Positions 35,785 to 44,730 of a stretch of 64,000 nucleotides of DNA are shown here, one piece after another (within the stretch, counting starts at the first letter, position 1; the number at the start of each line of letters is the position of its first letter). The notes below the pieces were generated by a model that searched no databases, was not told the origin of the DNA, and saw only the letters and a program-made list of their open reading frames with translations. The DNA is from Methanoregula sp. PtaB.Bin085 (GTDB lineage Archaea > Halobacteriota > Methanomicrobia > Methanomicrobiales > Methanospirillaceae): the NCBI RefSeq assembly GCF_002067035.1, contig NZ_MVQB01000013.1, forward strand, positions 1 to 64,000, given 5' to 3'. Both the position numbers and the translations under genes were made by a program.

Positions 35785-36852
35785 TCAACATTTTCCCACG
35801 ATCCGTTTCAATTGATCTGCAAATTTCCTGATATCAAATTCCTTTGCCCGGGCAACACATGCCTCGTGGTATTTTTCCGGCGATCTGCCCACAGCGATTA
35901 TGGCATCAGAAATTCCTTGAGGTTCTGGATGGACAAGAATGCCGGTATCCGGTGTTACTGTTTCCCGGAACCCCCCCTCATCCACGGCAACAACCGGTTT
36001 GCCACTGGCCATCGCCTCGAGCGGCGTGAGGCCGAAATCCTCATCAACGGCCGTGCAGAGCAGGCCCCGGCACCGCGCGTAGAGATCGATGAGTTTTTCT
36101 TCGCTGACCTCTCCGAGAATTGAAACATTTGGCGGGAGATCCCTCATGATTTTCTGAATATAAACAGATGTATGGTCGCCCTGTGAGTAACCCCCGGCAA
36201 TCACCAGTATCTGGTCCGGCAATCTCCGAAAAACCTCCGTCTGGAGTTCGATCCGCTTTTCCGGGTAGAGCCGGTTTACCGACAGCCAGAAATCCCCGTA
36301 TTCGCAGCAGTGAAACCGTGCGGTATCGACACCCGGATAGATGATCGTTGAATCCCTGTTGTAAAACTTTTTCACCCTGTTTCGGATGTTTTCTGAATTA
36401 GCTACGATGGCATCGACATTCCTGATGCTCCGCTGGTCAAAATACCGGTGAAGAGCGATCCATATTCGGGCAATCTGGCGCTTGAAAAAACCCTGCTTCT
36501 CCACAACCGCCGGGTACTGGTCATAGAACATCCGGGCTGGCGTGTTGCAGTACCACATATTGGGGTGGTGACGATGAGCGGGATAATGCGCCCAGTTGCC
36601 GCTGAAGATGAAATAATCGTACTGTGCTGAAAAATCAGAAAAATAAAAGCGGAACGATGCGGAGATTTGTTTGAGTGGCGGAAATGAGATAGTCTCTCCG
36701 AGACTGATGACTCTCACCGATGGATCGAGACGGTGAACGGCATCGGTATCCGTCGTAATGATATCGGCGTCGAGAATTTTTGCCATCGCAATGACAAGGC
36801 GCTCCCCACCGCCGATAGCCCCGAAATAATCGTGAAAAATGGCAATTCTCAC
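35785..36852 (-). CDS. GT4 family glycosyltransferase (paralogue of the one at 40568)
   Basis: This 355-residue enzyme starts [20 protein letters not shown], the N-terminal glycine-rich acceptor loop. Its donor site contains [11 protein letters not shown] and [21 protein letters not shown] with the conserved EDFG...E pair. It is clearly homologous along its whole length to the GT4 at 40568-41659, sharing [21 protein letters not shown] (versus [11 protein letters not shown]) and [20 protein letters not shown]. Each copy precedes a Wzm/Wzt pair, indicating duplication of a GT4-wzm-wzt cassette around gmd and rmd. Confidence 0.88.
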   Translation of the reverse strand: MRIAIFHDYFGAIGGGERLVIAMAKILDADIITTDTDAVHRLDPSVRVISLGETISFPPLKQISASFRFYFSDFSAQYDYFIFSGNWAHYPAHRHHPNMWYCNTPARMFYDQYPAVVEKQGFFKRQIARIWIALHRYFDQRSIRNVDAIVANSENIRNRVKKFYNRDSTIIYPGVDTARFHCCEYGDFWLSVNRLYPEKRIELQTEVFRRLPDQILVIAGGYSQGDHTSVYIQKIMRDLPPNVSILGEVSEEKLIDLYARCRGLLCTAVDEDFGLTPLEAMASGKPVVAVDEGGFRETVTPDTGILVHPEPQGISDAIIAVGRSPEKYHEACVARAKEFDIRKFADQLKRIVGKC

Positions 36853-36868
36853 GTCATTTCACCAAAAA

Positions 36869-37921
36869 TTAATCCCCTTTCCACCACTTGCGGGGGAACT
36901 TCTTCTCGAGGAGTGCATCGCCCTCGCCGGGTGGCATGACTCCGTTTGCCCGGAGATCCGCATCGAGCATTATGCGGGCAAGGTCCTTGAATTTGATCTT
37001 CGGTTTCCAGCCAAGGACTTTTGCTGCCTTGCCGGCATCCGCACGGAGATCGTCGACTTCGGTGGGGCGGAAATACCTCTTGTCGATTTTGATATGCGTG
37101 TCCATGTCGATATCAACATAGGAACATGCGAATTCGAGGAATTCTTCAATGGAATGGGTTTCTCCGGTACCGATGACGAAATCATCTGCTTTCTTTGCCT
37201 GGAGCATCATCCACATGGCTTCCACGTATTCCGGTGCAAATCCCCAGTCACGTTTCGCCTTGAGGTTTCCAAGGTAGAGATATTTTGCCTTCTTTGCCAG
37301 GATCGCAGCAAGTCCGCGTGTGATCTTTCGAGTGACAAAAGTCTCGCCCCGACGAGGGGATTCGTGGTTGAAGAGGATCCCGTTCGTTGCAAACATCCTG
37401 TATCCCTCGCGGTAATTGTGCACCATCCAGTAGGCATACAGTTTTGCACAGGCATAGGGACTTCGCGGGACAAAGCAGGTTTCTTCGTTCTGGGGTGCCT
37501 CTGCACCACCGAACATTTCACTTGAGGAGGCCTGGTAGAACCGGATTGGTCTGCCGCTTCTCCGGATCGCTTCAAGGATCCTTGTTGTGCCCAGGCCGGT
37601 GACATTGCCGGTGTATTCCGGTGTATCGAAACTCATCCGCACGTGGCTCTGCGCCCCGAGATGGTAGACCTCATCGGGTTTCAGGTTGAAGATAATATTC
37701 ACGAGCTGTTCTGAATCAGAGAGATCCCCGTAATGCAGGAAAAGCTGGGCACCGGGTTCATGGGCATCGACATAGATGTGATCGATACGGCCGGTATTGA
37801 AGGTAGATGCCCGCCGGATCAAGCCGTGCACGACATATCCTTTCGATAACAGGAATTCTGTAAGGTACGATCCGTCCTGCCCGGTCAGACCGGTGATGAG
37901 TGCTGTTTTCTGTTTCGTCAT
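36869..37921 (-). CDS. gmd: GDP-mannose 4,6-dehydratase
   Basis: This 350-residue extended SDR enzyme makes GDP-4-keto-6-deoxymannose. It shows [19 protein letters not shown] (Rossmann), [37 protein letters not shown] (Tyr-Lys) and [16 protein letters not shown], all near-diagnostic for Gmd. The start MTKQKTAL at 37921 has cattcc/aggatc context (AGGATC just upstream); a weak ATG seven codons earlier is unlikely. With the neighbouring rmd it should produce GDP-D-rhamnose. The next gene (GT4) begins 16 bases after its stop. Confidence 0.94.
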   Translation of the reverse strand: MTKQKTALITGLTGQDGSYLTEFLLSKGYVVHGLIRRASTFNTGRIDHIYVDAHEPGAQLFLHYGDLSDSEQLVNIIFNLKPDEVYHLGAQSHVRMSFDTPEYTGNVTGLGTTRILEAIRRSGRPIRFYQASSSEMFGGAEAPQNEETCFVPRSPYACAKLYAYWMVHNYREGYRMFATNGILFNHESPRRGETFVTRKITRGLAAILAKKAKYLYLGNLKAKRDWGFAPEYVEAMWMMLQAKKADDFVIGTGETHSIEEFLEFACSYVDIDMDTHIKIDKRYFRPTEVDDLRADAGKAAKVLGWKPKIKFKDLARIMLDADLRANGVMPPGEGDALLEKKFPRKWWKGD

Positions 37922-38027
37922 GATCCTTTCCTGGAACAACAAAAACTGGTTGAATATATTGTCTTTTTTTCAGATTAAATAATTCGTTACCAAAAGTACC
38001 TGTCTCATATAATACGTATGTCCGAAA

Positions 38028-39017
38028 TTAACCCTGCCGGTGGCTAAAATCCATACGGGCTTTCCAGTACTCCACCATCTCCTGCAGGCTGTCAACAAGC
38101 GGGTGACACGGCATCCATCCGAGCCCGGACCGGATCTTTTCACAACTCCCAAATATTGCCGGGTTCTCCTGGGGGCGCATTTTCGTGGGATTCTGTTTTA
38201 TCTGTACTTCGATCGTCAGCCGGTCCGACAGCATAGTCACCAGTTCGCTGATAGCGTATCCCCGACCGCTGCAGATATTGTATGCCTGTCCGGCCTTACC
38301 TTTGTCGAGCAGCAGTGTGTACGCAGAAACAACATCGCGTACATCCAGAAAGTCACGGATGATCGTCCCATCGCCGATCTCGATCACCGGCTCCTGCAAT
38401 CCAAGCTCAATTCTCGCAAACTGTTTCGTGATTGCTCCTGCAACGAAACGATCGGTCTGTCCGGGCCCGCAATGGTTAAAGGAGCGGGTACAGCAGATAT
38501 CTATTCCGAACCCATCGTGGTAGACACCTGCCATGTGTTCCTGTGCCACGCGGGCAACGGCATAGGGGTTAGCCGGACGTAGCGGATGGTCCTCGGTGAG
38601 CGGGAGATCGTTTTTGGATACAACACCATACTGCTCGGACGAACCAACTGACAGAATCCTCGTGCCAGTATCCATACAGCGGACGGTGTCGATTATATTG
38701 AGGAAGATTGAGGTATTGTTCACAAAGGAATCCACCGGGGATTTCCAGCTCTCCCCGACAGAACTCTGTGCAGCGAGATGAATGATTTGATCCGGCTGGA
38801 TTTTTTCCATAATCGTCCTGATTCTCGGGAAATTATTCAGGTCGGCAGTATGGAAATGGTGCCACCTGTCCCGCCCGCTGCTGATACGAATGAAATCCCA
38901 AGCAGGTTTCGATCGACTGATACCATGGATTTCCAGTGGAGTATCGAGGGAATTCAGATAATTAACGCAATAACCCCCGACAAATCCGCTGATTCCGGTG
39001 ATGAGGATCTTTTTCAT
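38028..39017 (-). CDS. rmd: GDP-6-deoxy-D-mannose reductase (GDP-4-keto-6-deoxymannose reductase)
   Basis: This 329-residue SDR enzyme begins KKILITGISGFVGGYCV. It shares the Rmd-specific blocks SFNHCGPGQTDRFV, DFLDVRDVVSAYTLLL, AYNICSGRGYAI and PTKMRPQENPAIFGS. The catalytic Tyr-Lys dyad region is altered: the usual YxxxK appears as NPYAVARVAQEHM, with Arg or Ala where Lys is expected. The family fit is strong, so this may be a genuine substitution or shifted alignment. The product GDP-D-rhamnose is the donor for D-rhamnans. The gap to gmd (37922-38027) is 106 bases. Confidence 0.85.
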   Translation of the reverse strand: MKKILITGISGFVGGYCVNYLNSLDTPLEIHGISRSKPAWDFIRISSGRDRWHHFHTADLNNFPRIRTIMEKIQPDQIIHLAAQSSVGESWKSPVDSFVNNTSIFLNIIDTVRCMDTGTRILSVGSSEQYGVVSKNDLPLTEDHPLRPANPYAVARVAQEHMAGVYHDGFGIDICCTRSFNHCGPGQTDRFVAGAITKQFARIELGLQEPVIEIGDGTIIRDFLDVRDVVSAYTLLLDKGKAGQAYNICSGRGYAISELVTMLSDRLTIEVQIKQNPTKMRPQENPAIFGSCEKIRSGLGWMPCHPLVDSLQEMVEYWKARMDFSHRQG

Positions 39018-39097
39018 CTGCGGCGTTCCCTGAATAATATCATTACGTTCTCTGATTTATAACGGGCGGGATAGACGGTATTCGTGTCGATTATTAT

Positions 39098-39820
39098 TCA
39101 GGCCGATTCGTATCTCGCGATAACATCCCGTGTCTCACCAATCATCACCAGCTTTCCGTGGTCGAGCAACATTGCCCTCGTGCAATGCTCTGCGATATCA
39201 TCGAGCTCATGGGAAACGAAAATGATCGTAACGCCCTCCTTTTTAAAACGTTCCAGTACGTCCAGACATTTTCTCTGGAAGTCCATATCCCCGACCGCAA
39301 GAACCTCGTCGAGCAGGAGGATTTCGGGTTTTGTCTGGATTGCGGTCGAAAATGCGAGCCGGACCTGCATGCCGGAGGAAAAATTCCTGAGCTTGGTGTC
39401 TCTGAACCGCTCCATGCCGGCAAATTCAAGGATCTCATCGGTTTTTTCATCGATCTCCCGGGGAGTCAGTCCCATGATGATACCATAAATCCTGATATTT
39501 TCCGCTGCAGTAAAATCCCTGTTGAAGCCAACCCCCAGTTCCAGAAACGGCGTAACCTGTCGTTTTACCCGAACGGTTCCGCAGGTTGGCACGATGATTC
39601 TCGAAAGGATTTTCAGTAATGTGCTCTTGCCGCTCCCGTTCTGCCCGATAATGCCGAGCATCTCCCCTTCTTCAACGGAAAATGAGATATCTTTAAGGGC
39701 AAAAAACGTTTCATAGGACGCAGGCCGTAACACACCGGTAAGCGTTTCGAAAAGGGTATTTCGCTTTTCATGAGGAATCTGGAATTCCTTGCTGAGGTGC
39801 TCGATCTCAATCACGGTCAT
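39098..39820 (-). CDS. wzt: Polysaccharide ABC exporter ATPase, short form without glycan-binding domain
   Basis: This 240-residue ATPase has GQNGSGKSTLLKIL (Walker A), NFSSGMQVRLAFSTA (signature) and LLLDEVLAVGD (Walker B), and stops right after the ABC domain (EPTRDVIARYES-type end). The Wzt at 33507 continues for ~150 more residues. It overlaps the permease gene by one base (39820). Short Wzt proteins generally serve systems whose chain length is set without a terminal modification, such as teichoic-acid-like or capsule-like export. Confidence 0.9.
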   Translation of the reverse strand: MTVIEIEHLSKEFQIPHEKRNTLFETLTGVLRPASYETFFALKDISFSVEEGEMLGIIGQNGSGKSTLLKILSRIIVPTCGTVRVKRQVTPFLELGVGFNRDFTAAENIRIYGIIMGLTPREIDEKTDEILEFAGMERFRDTKLRNFSSGMQVRLAFSTAIQTKPEILLLDEVLAVGDMDFQRKCLDVLERFKKEGVTIIFVSHELDDIAEHCTRAMLLDHGKLVMIGETRDVIARYESA

Positions 39821-40599
39821 TACAATTCCTCCGCAAACCGGGGTTCCAGCCTCATGAAGACCGCGTAACCGATACCAAGAATTACCCCCGCCATAACGAT
39901 AACAAACAGGAATGAGGAGATGTTCGGGGCCCTGGAATAGAGTGTAACATCACGCGCGAGGAAGATTACCTGTGCGAGCGGGTTGTAAGACAATATCTGC
40001 AGCAGCTGCGGGGGGAATATACTCAGTGGATAGATGACCGGCGTTGCAAAAAAACCGACCTGGAGTACAAGCGCCCAGATATACCGGATATCACGATAGA
40101 AAACATTGAGAGCGGACAGTATAAGGGAGGTTCCCAGTACGATTACAAAAAACAGGAAGATGATCACAGGAATGTACAGAGCATTCATGGACAGCGGGAT
40201 TCTGAAGTACAATAAAAATGCCAGAAAAACGATTGATTCGAAAAAGCTCATGAGCAGAGTCGTGATACAGCCTGATATGACAAGAATGTCCCGCGGAAAA
40301 TACACTTTTTTCACCATTTGGGGTTTGTCAGAGATCGCGACGAGACTGGCCGTCGTAGACCGGGTAAAAAAACTCCACATAATGATGCCCTGCAACAGGA
40401 AAAGCGGATAATATTCGACCTGCGCCGGTATTATACTCGAAAAAACGAGGTAGAGAATCGCAAACATGAACAGGGGTTCCAGGAGTGACCAGAAATACCC
40501 GAGGATCGAATTCTTGTATCGTTGTTTGAATTCAACCCATGCCAGAACCCAGATGAGATTCCGATACTTAACGAGTTCCCTGATATGCTGAAATGACAT
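39820..40599 (-). CDS. wzm: Polysaccharide ABC exporter permease
   Basis: This 259-residue ABC-2 permease has [22 protein letters not shown] at the N-terminus (amphipathic gate helix), [17 protein letters not shown] and [16 protein letters not shown]. It partners the 240-residue ATPase, with the ATPase start overlapping its stop. Its own start lies inside the end of the upstream GT4 gene (32-base overlap, 40568-40599), so GT4, permease and ATPase are translationally coupled. Confidence 0.9.
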   Translation of the reverse strand: MSFQHIRELVKYRNLIWVLAWVEFKQRYKNSILGYFWSLLEPLFMFAILYLVFSSIIPAQVEYYPLFLLQGIIMWSFFTRSTTASLVAISDKPQMVKKVYFPRDILVISGCITTLLMSFFESIVFLAFLLYFRIPLSMNALYIPVIIFLFFVIVLGTSLILSALNVFYRDIRYIWALVLQVGFFATPVIYPLSIFPPQLLQILSYNPLAQVIFLARDVTLYSRAPNISSFLFVIVMAGVILGIGYAVFMRLEPRFAEEL

Positions 40600-41659
40600 T
40601 CCTGACCGCCGTTTTTATTCTTTCTTCAAAACGCAGGAGATCAAATTCCCGTGCCCGCGCAATACATGCATCCTTATACGATTCAGGATTCCTGCCAACA
40701 ATTTTGATGGCCTGGATAATAATATCCATCGACGGTTCCGTAAGGAGTCCCGTTCCCGGGATAACCGTCTCCCTGAACCCCCCCTCGTTCACTGCGACAA
40801 TCGGCTTCCCGCTCGCCATTGCTTCGAGCGGGGTGATGCCGAAATCCTCGTCAAGCGCAGTACAGATAAGGCCTTTACACCGTGCATAGAGATCGATGAG
40901 ATCCGGTTCCGGAATCTCACCAAGGAAACTGACATTCGGGGGCGGGTCTGCAGAGACCCGGTCGATATATAACGATGCATGGTCTCCCTGTGCATATCCC
41001 CCGGCAATCACCAGTTTCTCATCCGGCAACTGCCTGAATGCTTCGATCTGCAGTTCGATCCGCTTTTCCGGGTACAACCGGTTCACGGACAGCCAGAAAT
41101 CACCATATTCAGTGCACCGGAACCGGGATGTATCGACCGGGGGGGAAATGACCTCCGCATCCCGCGAGTAGGTGTTCAGGATCCGCGCCCTGACATTTTC
41201 TGAGTTGGTGACAATCGTATCAACAGAGCGCACTGAATGACGGTCAAAAAACCGGTGAAGATGTACCCATACGCGGAATTGCTGGCGCCGGATAAATCCC
41301 TGTCGTGAGAGAAAAAGGGGATACAGGTCATAGAACGCCCGTACCGGCGTATGGCAGTACCACAGGTTCGGGTGGTGGCGTTGTGCAGCGTAATGCGCCC
41401 AGTTCCCGCTGAATATGAAAAAATCATAATCTTCTGAATAATTGCAGGACCAGAATTTCCAAGAGGCCGCGATCTGCTTGAGCCCCGGGATCGCGGGAGT
41501 CGCGCCGAGACTGATCACCCGCGCATCGGGATCCATCTTTTGCAGGGCATCGGTATCGGTCGTTATGATATCGGCGTCAAGTGCCTTTGCCATGGCAAGG
41601 ACAACCCGTTCACCGCCGCCGATTGCACCGAAGTAATCATGGAAGATTGCGACCTTCAT
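40568..41659 (-). CDS. GT4 family glycosyltransferase (paralogue of the one at 35785)
   Basis: This 363-residue enzyme starts at [17 protein letters not shown] (41659), matching its paralogue exactly; the open frame extends 82 codons upstream to 41905, but that extension is absent from the paralogue and overlaps structured non-coding sequence, so it is rejected. Donor-site motifs are [25 protein letters not shown] and [18 protein letters not shown]. It is the first gene of the leftward polysaccharide run and overlaps wzm by 32 bases. Confidence 0.88.
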   Translation of the reverse strand: MKVAIFHDYFGAIGGGERVVLAMAKALDADIITTDTDALQKMDPDARVISLGATPAIPGLKQIAASWKFWSCNYSEDYDFFIFSGNWAHYAAQRHHPNLWYCHTPVRAFYDLYPLFLSRQGFIRRQQFRVWVHLHRFFDRHSVRSVDTIVTNSENVRARILNTYSRDAEVISPPVDTSRFRCTEYGDFWLSVNRLYPEKRIELQIEAFRQLPDEKLVIAGGYAQGDHASLYIDRVSADPPPNVSFLGEIPEPDLIDLYARCKGLICTALDEDFGITPLEAMASGKPIVAVNEGGFRETVIPGTGLLTEPSMDIIIQAIKIVGRNPESYKDACIARAREFDLLRFEERIKTAVRNVISAYQGTR

Positions 41660-42111
41660 CCGCGTTTCCCGGTTATTATTATATTTCACGGATGGGGTAT
41701 TTATTCGGGTCGAATGGCTTGGTCGCCAGCCCGATGTGATCCCTCTTCCTTCGAAGAATGCTCCACATTCTTCTCGACACCCCTGCGGTCGGTCCTCGGA
41801 GGGGGAGGAAGCCCAAGGCTGTAAGCCCCCTTGAGCCTGTGAGAGGTCGTCAGACCTCAAACTGGAGAAGGGAGGCTTCAGCCGATCTTCGACTCCCATC
41901 CCCAACTTTTTTTTTCAGTTCCCCATATATGGGCATGCTCCACGGGGCGAGGGCAGATAGACCCCGACCGCCCGTAGCCTCATCTTCATCTGACGCTATA
42001 CCTCAGCAGGTTTTCCACAGAGACGTTTTTCATAATCCCTGAAATCCTGCAAGACCGCACATTCCGCCAGCAACCAAATCTGTATTATTAATACAAATAC
42101 GGAAAATACTG
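41660..42111. other. 450-base non-coding gap with hairpins between divergent glycosyltransferases
   Basis: No convincing gene is present. The gap holds a perfect hairpin GAAGAATG-ctcca-CATTCTTC at 41753-41773, a second GAGGTC-gtca-GACCTC at 41842-41857, a polypyrimidine T9 run at ~41908-41916, and a near-palindrome TGTATTA-t-TAATACA at 42081-42095 just before the ATG at 42112. The first ~250 bases are GC-rich and unlike the coding regions around them, as expected for an intergenic repeat or small RNA. The promoter of the leftward run must also lie here, near 41670-41700 (attattatatttc). Confidence 0.45.
42081..42095 (+). promoter_or_regulatory. TATA-like palindrome before the GT2 gene
   Basis: TGTATTA at 42081-42087 and TAATACA at 42089-42095 are inverted around a single T. 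The AT-rich core is 17-31 bases before the ATG at 42112, the position of a TATA box for a near-leaderless transcript. The dyad could also be bound by a dimeric regulator; this is inference. Confidence 0.35.
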
Positions 42112-43275
42112 ATGATCATGAATCCGGCAGGCAGCCCTGAGAGTCCCCCCGACGTGTCGGTACTCCTGCCGGCCCTTGATGAAGAGCTGACGATCGGCAG
42201 CTGCATCAGCAAGATCCAGCAGGTCTTTCGGGAGAACTCCATCCGCGGCGAGATTATCGTTGCCGACGCATCAACAGACCGGACCGCTGAGATAGCCACA
42301 TCTCTTGGCGCGATCGTGATCCACCCAAAGAAAAAAGGATACGGCAACGCATATCTCGCGGCGTTTGAAAAAGCCCGCGGACAGTATATCGTCCTTGGCG
42401 ATGCCGACGATACCTATGATTTCCTCGAGATCCCGAAGCTGCTCGCACCCCTGAAGAACGGTGCCGACTTTGTCATCGGCTCCCGGTTCAAAGGAACCAT
42501 CTGCAAGAACTCCATGACACCGCTCCACCGGTATATCGGCAACCCGGTCCTGACGTGGATGGTCAACTGGATCTTCGGGACCCGGTTCTCCGACACCCAC
42601 AGCGGCTTCCGCGCAATAACAAAACAGGCCCTGTCCAGGCTCATCCTGAAATCCGGTGGTATGGAGTTTGCGTCCGAGATGCTCATCGATGCATCGCGGG
42701 AAAACCTGCGGATCGAGGAGGTGCCGATCAACTACTATCCGAGAAAGGCCCCGTCCAAGCTTCACAGTTTTGCCGACGGGTGGCGGCATGTGCGCTTTGT
42801 TCTCCTGATGAAACCGCTCCCGTTCATTGCCGTGCCGGGTAGTATCTTTGCCGCAACCGGTCTCGTTCTCATGGGTTTTTTTTACCTCAAGGGGGATGTC
42901 GAGTCATCGCACCTGCACACGTTCATCCTGAGCGCAATGATGCTGATGGGCGGCATCCAGGTAGTCGTATCGGCCCTGCTCATGAAGACATACTCGGTTA
43001 TCCACGGGTATGAGAACAAGGCGGGGATTATCGAGCTCTTCATGCGCTACCATAACCTTGAGAAGTTCCTCATGTTCGGTTCCGCCCTGGCGTTTCTCGG
43101 GGTACTGACCGGTCTTAATATTTTCCTCCACTGGATCCGCACGGGTTTCGGTGGCCTCTCCCAGATTGCAGAAGCGATCATCTCGCTCGTCCTCATCACG
43201 ACCGGGCTGCAGGTATTCCTTTTTGCGATCTTCCAGAGCATGATGCTGTTGAACGAGACCAATGGCCAGGGATAG
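42112..43275 (+). CDS. GT2 family glycosyltransferase with C-terminal membrane domain
   Basis: This 387-residue protein has a GT-A core starting VSVLLPALDEELTIGSCI, metal-binding LGDADDTYD (~99-107), GSRFKGTICKNSM and DTHSGFRAITKQAL of the DPM1/dolichyl-phosphate-glucose synthase group. Four C-terminal helices (from ~240) include FIAVPGSIFAATGLVLMGF and VLTGLNIFLHWI. It should load a sugar onto a polyprenyl phosphate. The ATG at 42118 (MNPAGS) is an alternative start. The next GT4 begins nine bases after its stop. Confidence 0.87.
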   Translation: MIMNPAGSPESPPDVSVLLPALDEELTIGSCISKIQQVFRENSIRGEIIVADASTDRTAEIATSLGAIVIHPKKKGYGNAYLAAFEKARGQYIVLGDADDTYDFLEIPKLLAPLKNGADFVIGSRFKGTICKNSMTPLHRYIGNPVLTWMVNWIFGTRFSDTHSGFRAITKQALSRLILKSGGMEFASEMLIDASRENLRIEEVPINYYPRKAPSKLHSFADGWRHVRFVLLMKPLPFIAVPGSIFAATGLVLMGFFYLKGDVESSHLHTFILSAMMLMGGIQVVVSALLMKTYSVIHGYENKAGIIELFMRYHNLEKFLMFGSALAFLGVLTGLNIFLHWIRTGFGGLSQIAEAIISLVLITTGLQVFLFAIFQSMMLLNETNGQG

Positions 43276-43284
43276 GGTGCCCTG

Positions 43285-44412
43285 ATGAAGATCGCCTTTG
43301 TCTACGATGCGATCTTTCCCTACGTGAAAGGCGGTGGCGAGAAGCGCATCCACGAGATTGCAGTCCGGCTTGCAGCCCGCGGGCATGACGTTCATCTCGT
43401 CGGCATGAAGTACTGGGACGGCCCGGATATGGTGAGCCGGGACGGGATATCCCTGCACGGGATCTGCCCGGCGGCCGAATCCCTATATGTCCGTGGGAGG
43501 AGGAGCATCCGGCAGGCACTCCGTTTCAGCCTGTTTCTTGTTCCCTTCCTGATCAAAGAACGATTCGATATCATCGAATGCCAGCAGTTCCCGTACTTCC
43601 CCTGTTTTTCCGTTAAACTTTCATCAGCAATGAAAAAGACACCGTTTGTTATCGCATGGTACGAGGTATGGGGAAACTACTGGTACGATTACCTCGGGTG
43701 GCCGGGGGTGCTGGGAAAATGCACTGAACGGCTGCTGGGATTCCTGACACGCAATCATATTGCCATATCGGAAAGGACCGCGCGAAGTCTCGACCGCGAG
43801 GGTATCTTTCACGGGGTCACGGTTTTTCCCGTTGGCATCAGCACGGAACAGGTAATATCCATACCCGCTGCGCCTGAACAACGGGACATCATTTTTGTAG
43901 GCCGGCTGATCCGGGAAAAGCATGCCGACCTGCTCGTCAGTGCTTTTATCATACTTGCGGAAGAGTATCCGGAACTGACACTTTTTATCCTTGGCGACGG
44001 GCCCGAGAAGGAAGCGGTCTGCAACCGGATACGGGCCTGTTCGTGCAGGGACCGGATAACCCTCCGGCCGTTCCTTGAATCCCATGATCAGGTGATCGCC
44101 AGGATCAAGTCGGCGCATGTCCTGGTCCTCCCGTCAACCAGAGAAGGTTTCGGCATCGTGGCGCTGGAAGCGCTCGCGTGCGGACTGCCGGTTGTTACCG
44201 TGAACCACCCGGACAACGCCATCTGTGATATGATTACACCGGAGACGGGATTTATTGCAGATCTTTCAGAAGATGACCTTGCCGGAAAAATCCGGCTTGC
44301 CCTTGACCGCTACCCGGCAATGAAGGATGCCTGTATGGCATCAGCAGCTCGTTATTCGTGGGATCAGATTATTCCCCGGCTTGAAGAGTATTACCAGGCG
44401 CGCATCCGGTAA
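43285..44412 (+). CDS. GT4 family glycosyltransferase
   Basis: This 375-residue GT-B enzyme begins MKIAFVYDAIFPYVKGGGEK with the acceptor-loop glycines. It has IIFVGRLIREKHADLLV, LFILGDGPEKEAV and LPSTREGFGIVALEALACGLPVV with the paired glutamates. It sits downstream of the GT2 gene in a two-gene rightward operon. The natural order would be loading of a first sugar by the GT2 and extension by this enzyme, but the linkage is not determined. Higher GC than the glycan genes before 35 kb. Confidence 0.88.
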   Translation: MKIAFVYDAIFPYVKGGGEKRIHEIAVRLAARGHDVHLVGMKYWDGPDMVSRDGISLHGICPAAESLYVRGRRSIRQALRFSLFLVPFLIKERFDIIECQQFPYFPCFSVKLSSAMKKTPFVIAWYEVWGNYWYDYLGWPGVLGKCTERLLGFLTRNHIAISERTARSLDREGIFHGVTVFPVGISTEQVISIPAAPEQRDIIFVGRLIREKHADLLVSAFIILAEEYPELTLFILGDGPEKEAVCNRIRACSCRDRITLRPFLESHDQVIARIKSAHVLVLPSTREGFGIVALEALACGLPVVTVNHPDNAICDMITPETGFIADLSEDDLAGKIRLALDRYPAMKDACMASAARYSWDQIIPRLEEYYQARIR

Positions 44413-44486
44413 CGGAATCGGGAACCGGCGCTCTGATGATTACCATGGGGACCTTCACTTGAAAAAAAACATGAAATGATCTGATG

Positions 44487-44558
44487 ATGGGGGCTGATGC
44501 CCCCATACGCCTGCATGTGATGAACAGCCGCCGCCCTGAATGGCGCCCCGCGGCGGCT
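44487..44558. other. Two strong consecutive GC hairpins between convergent genes
   Basis: ATGGGGGC-tgat-GCCCCCAT (44487-44506) is a perfect 8-bp hairpin, and AGCCGCCGC pairs with GCGGCGGCT (44526-44558) in a 9-bp stem. A third stem GCCCC-GCGA-GGGGC with a GNRA-type loop follows near 44600-44613. The region lies between the GT4 stop (44412) and the convergent aglB stop (44731), so bidirectional termination is likely. The rest of the 318-base gap is AT-rich with further small dyads (AATGAT-tttc-ATCATT near 44649-44664) and no ORF. Confidence 0.4.
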
Positions 44559-44730
44559 TCCATGCGTTTTTCCCAACACCTGCTCTGGCCCCGCCGTGCC
44601 CCGCGAGGGGCCCTGAGGCGTGGTGCCCTCACAATTTATCCCGATTCCAATGATTTTCATCATTCGGGTATGAACATGATCAGTTCATGTGACATGCAAT
44701 GGTTCATGTCATGCCTGTTGCGGAAGTGTC

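Noticed and set aside
41660-41905. 82-codon N-terminal extension of the GT4 at 40568-41659
   Set aside because: The paralogue starts exactly at [10 protein letters not shown] and the extension covers hairpin-rich non-coding DNA with no secondary-structure signal.
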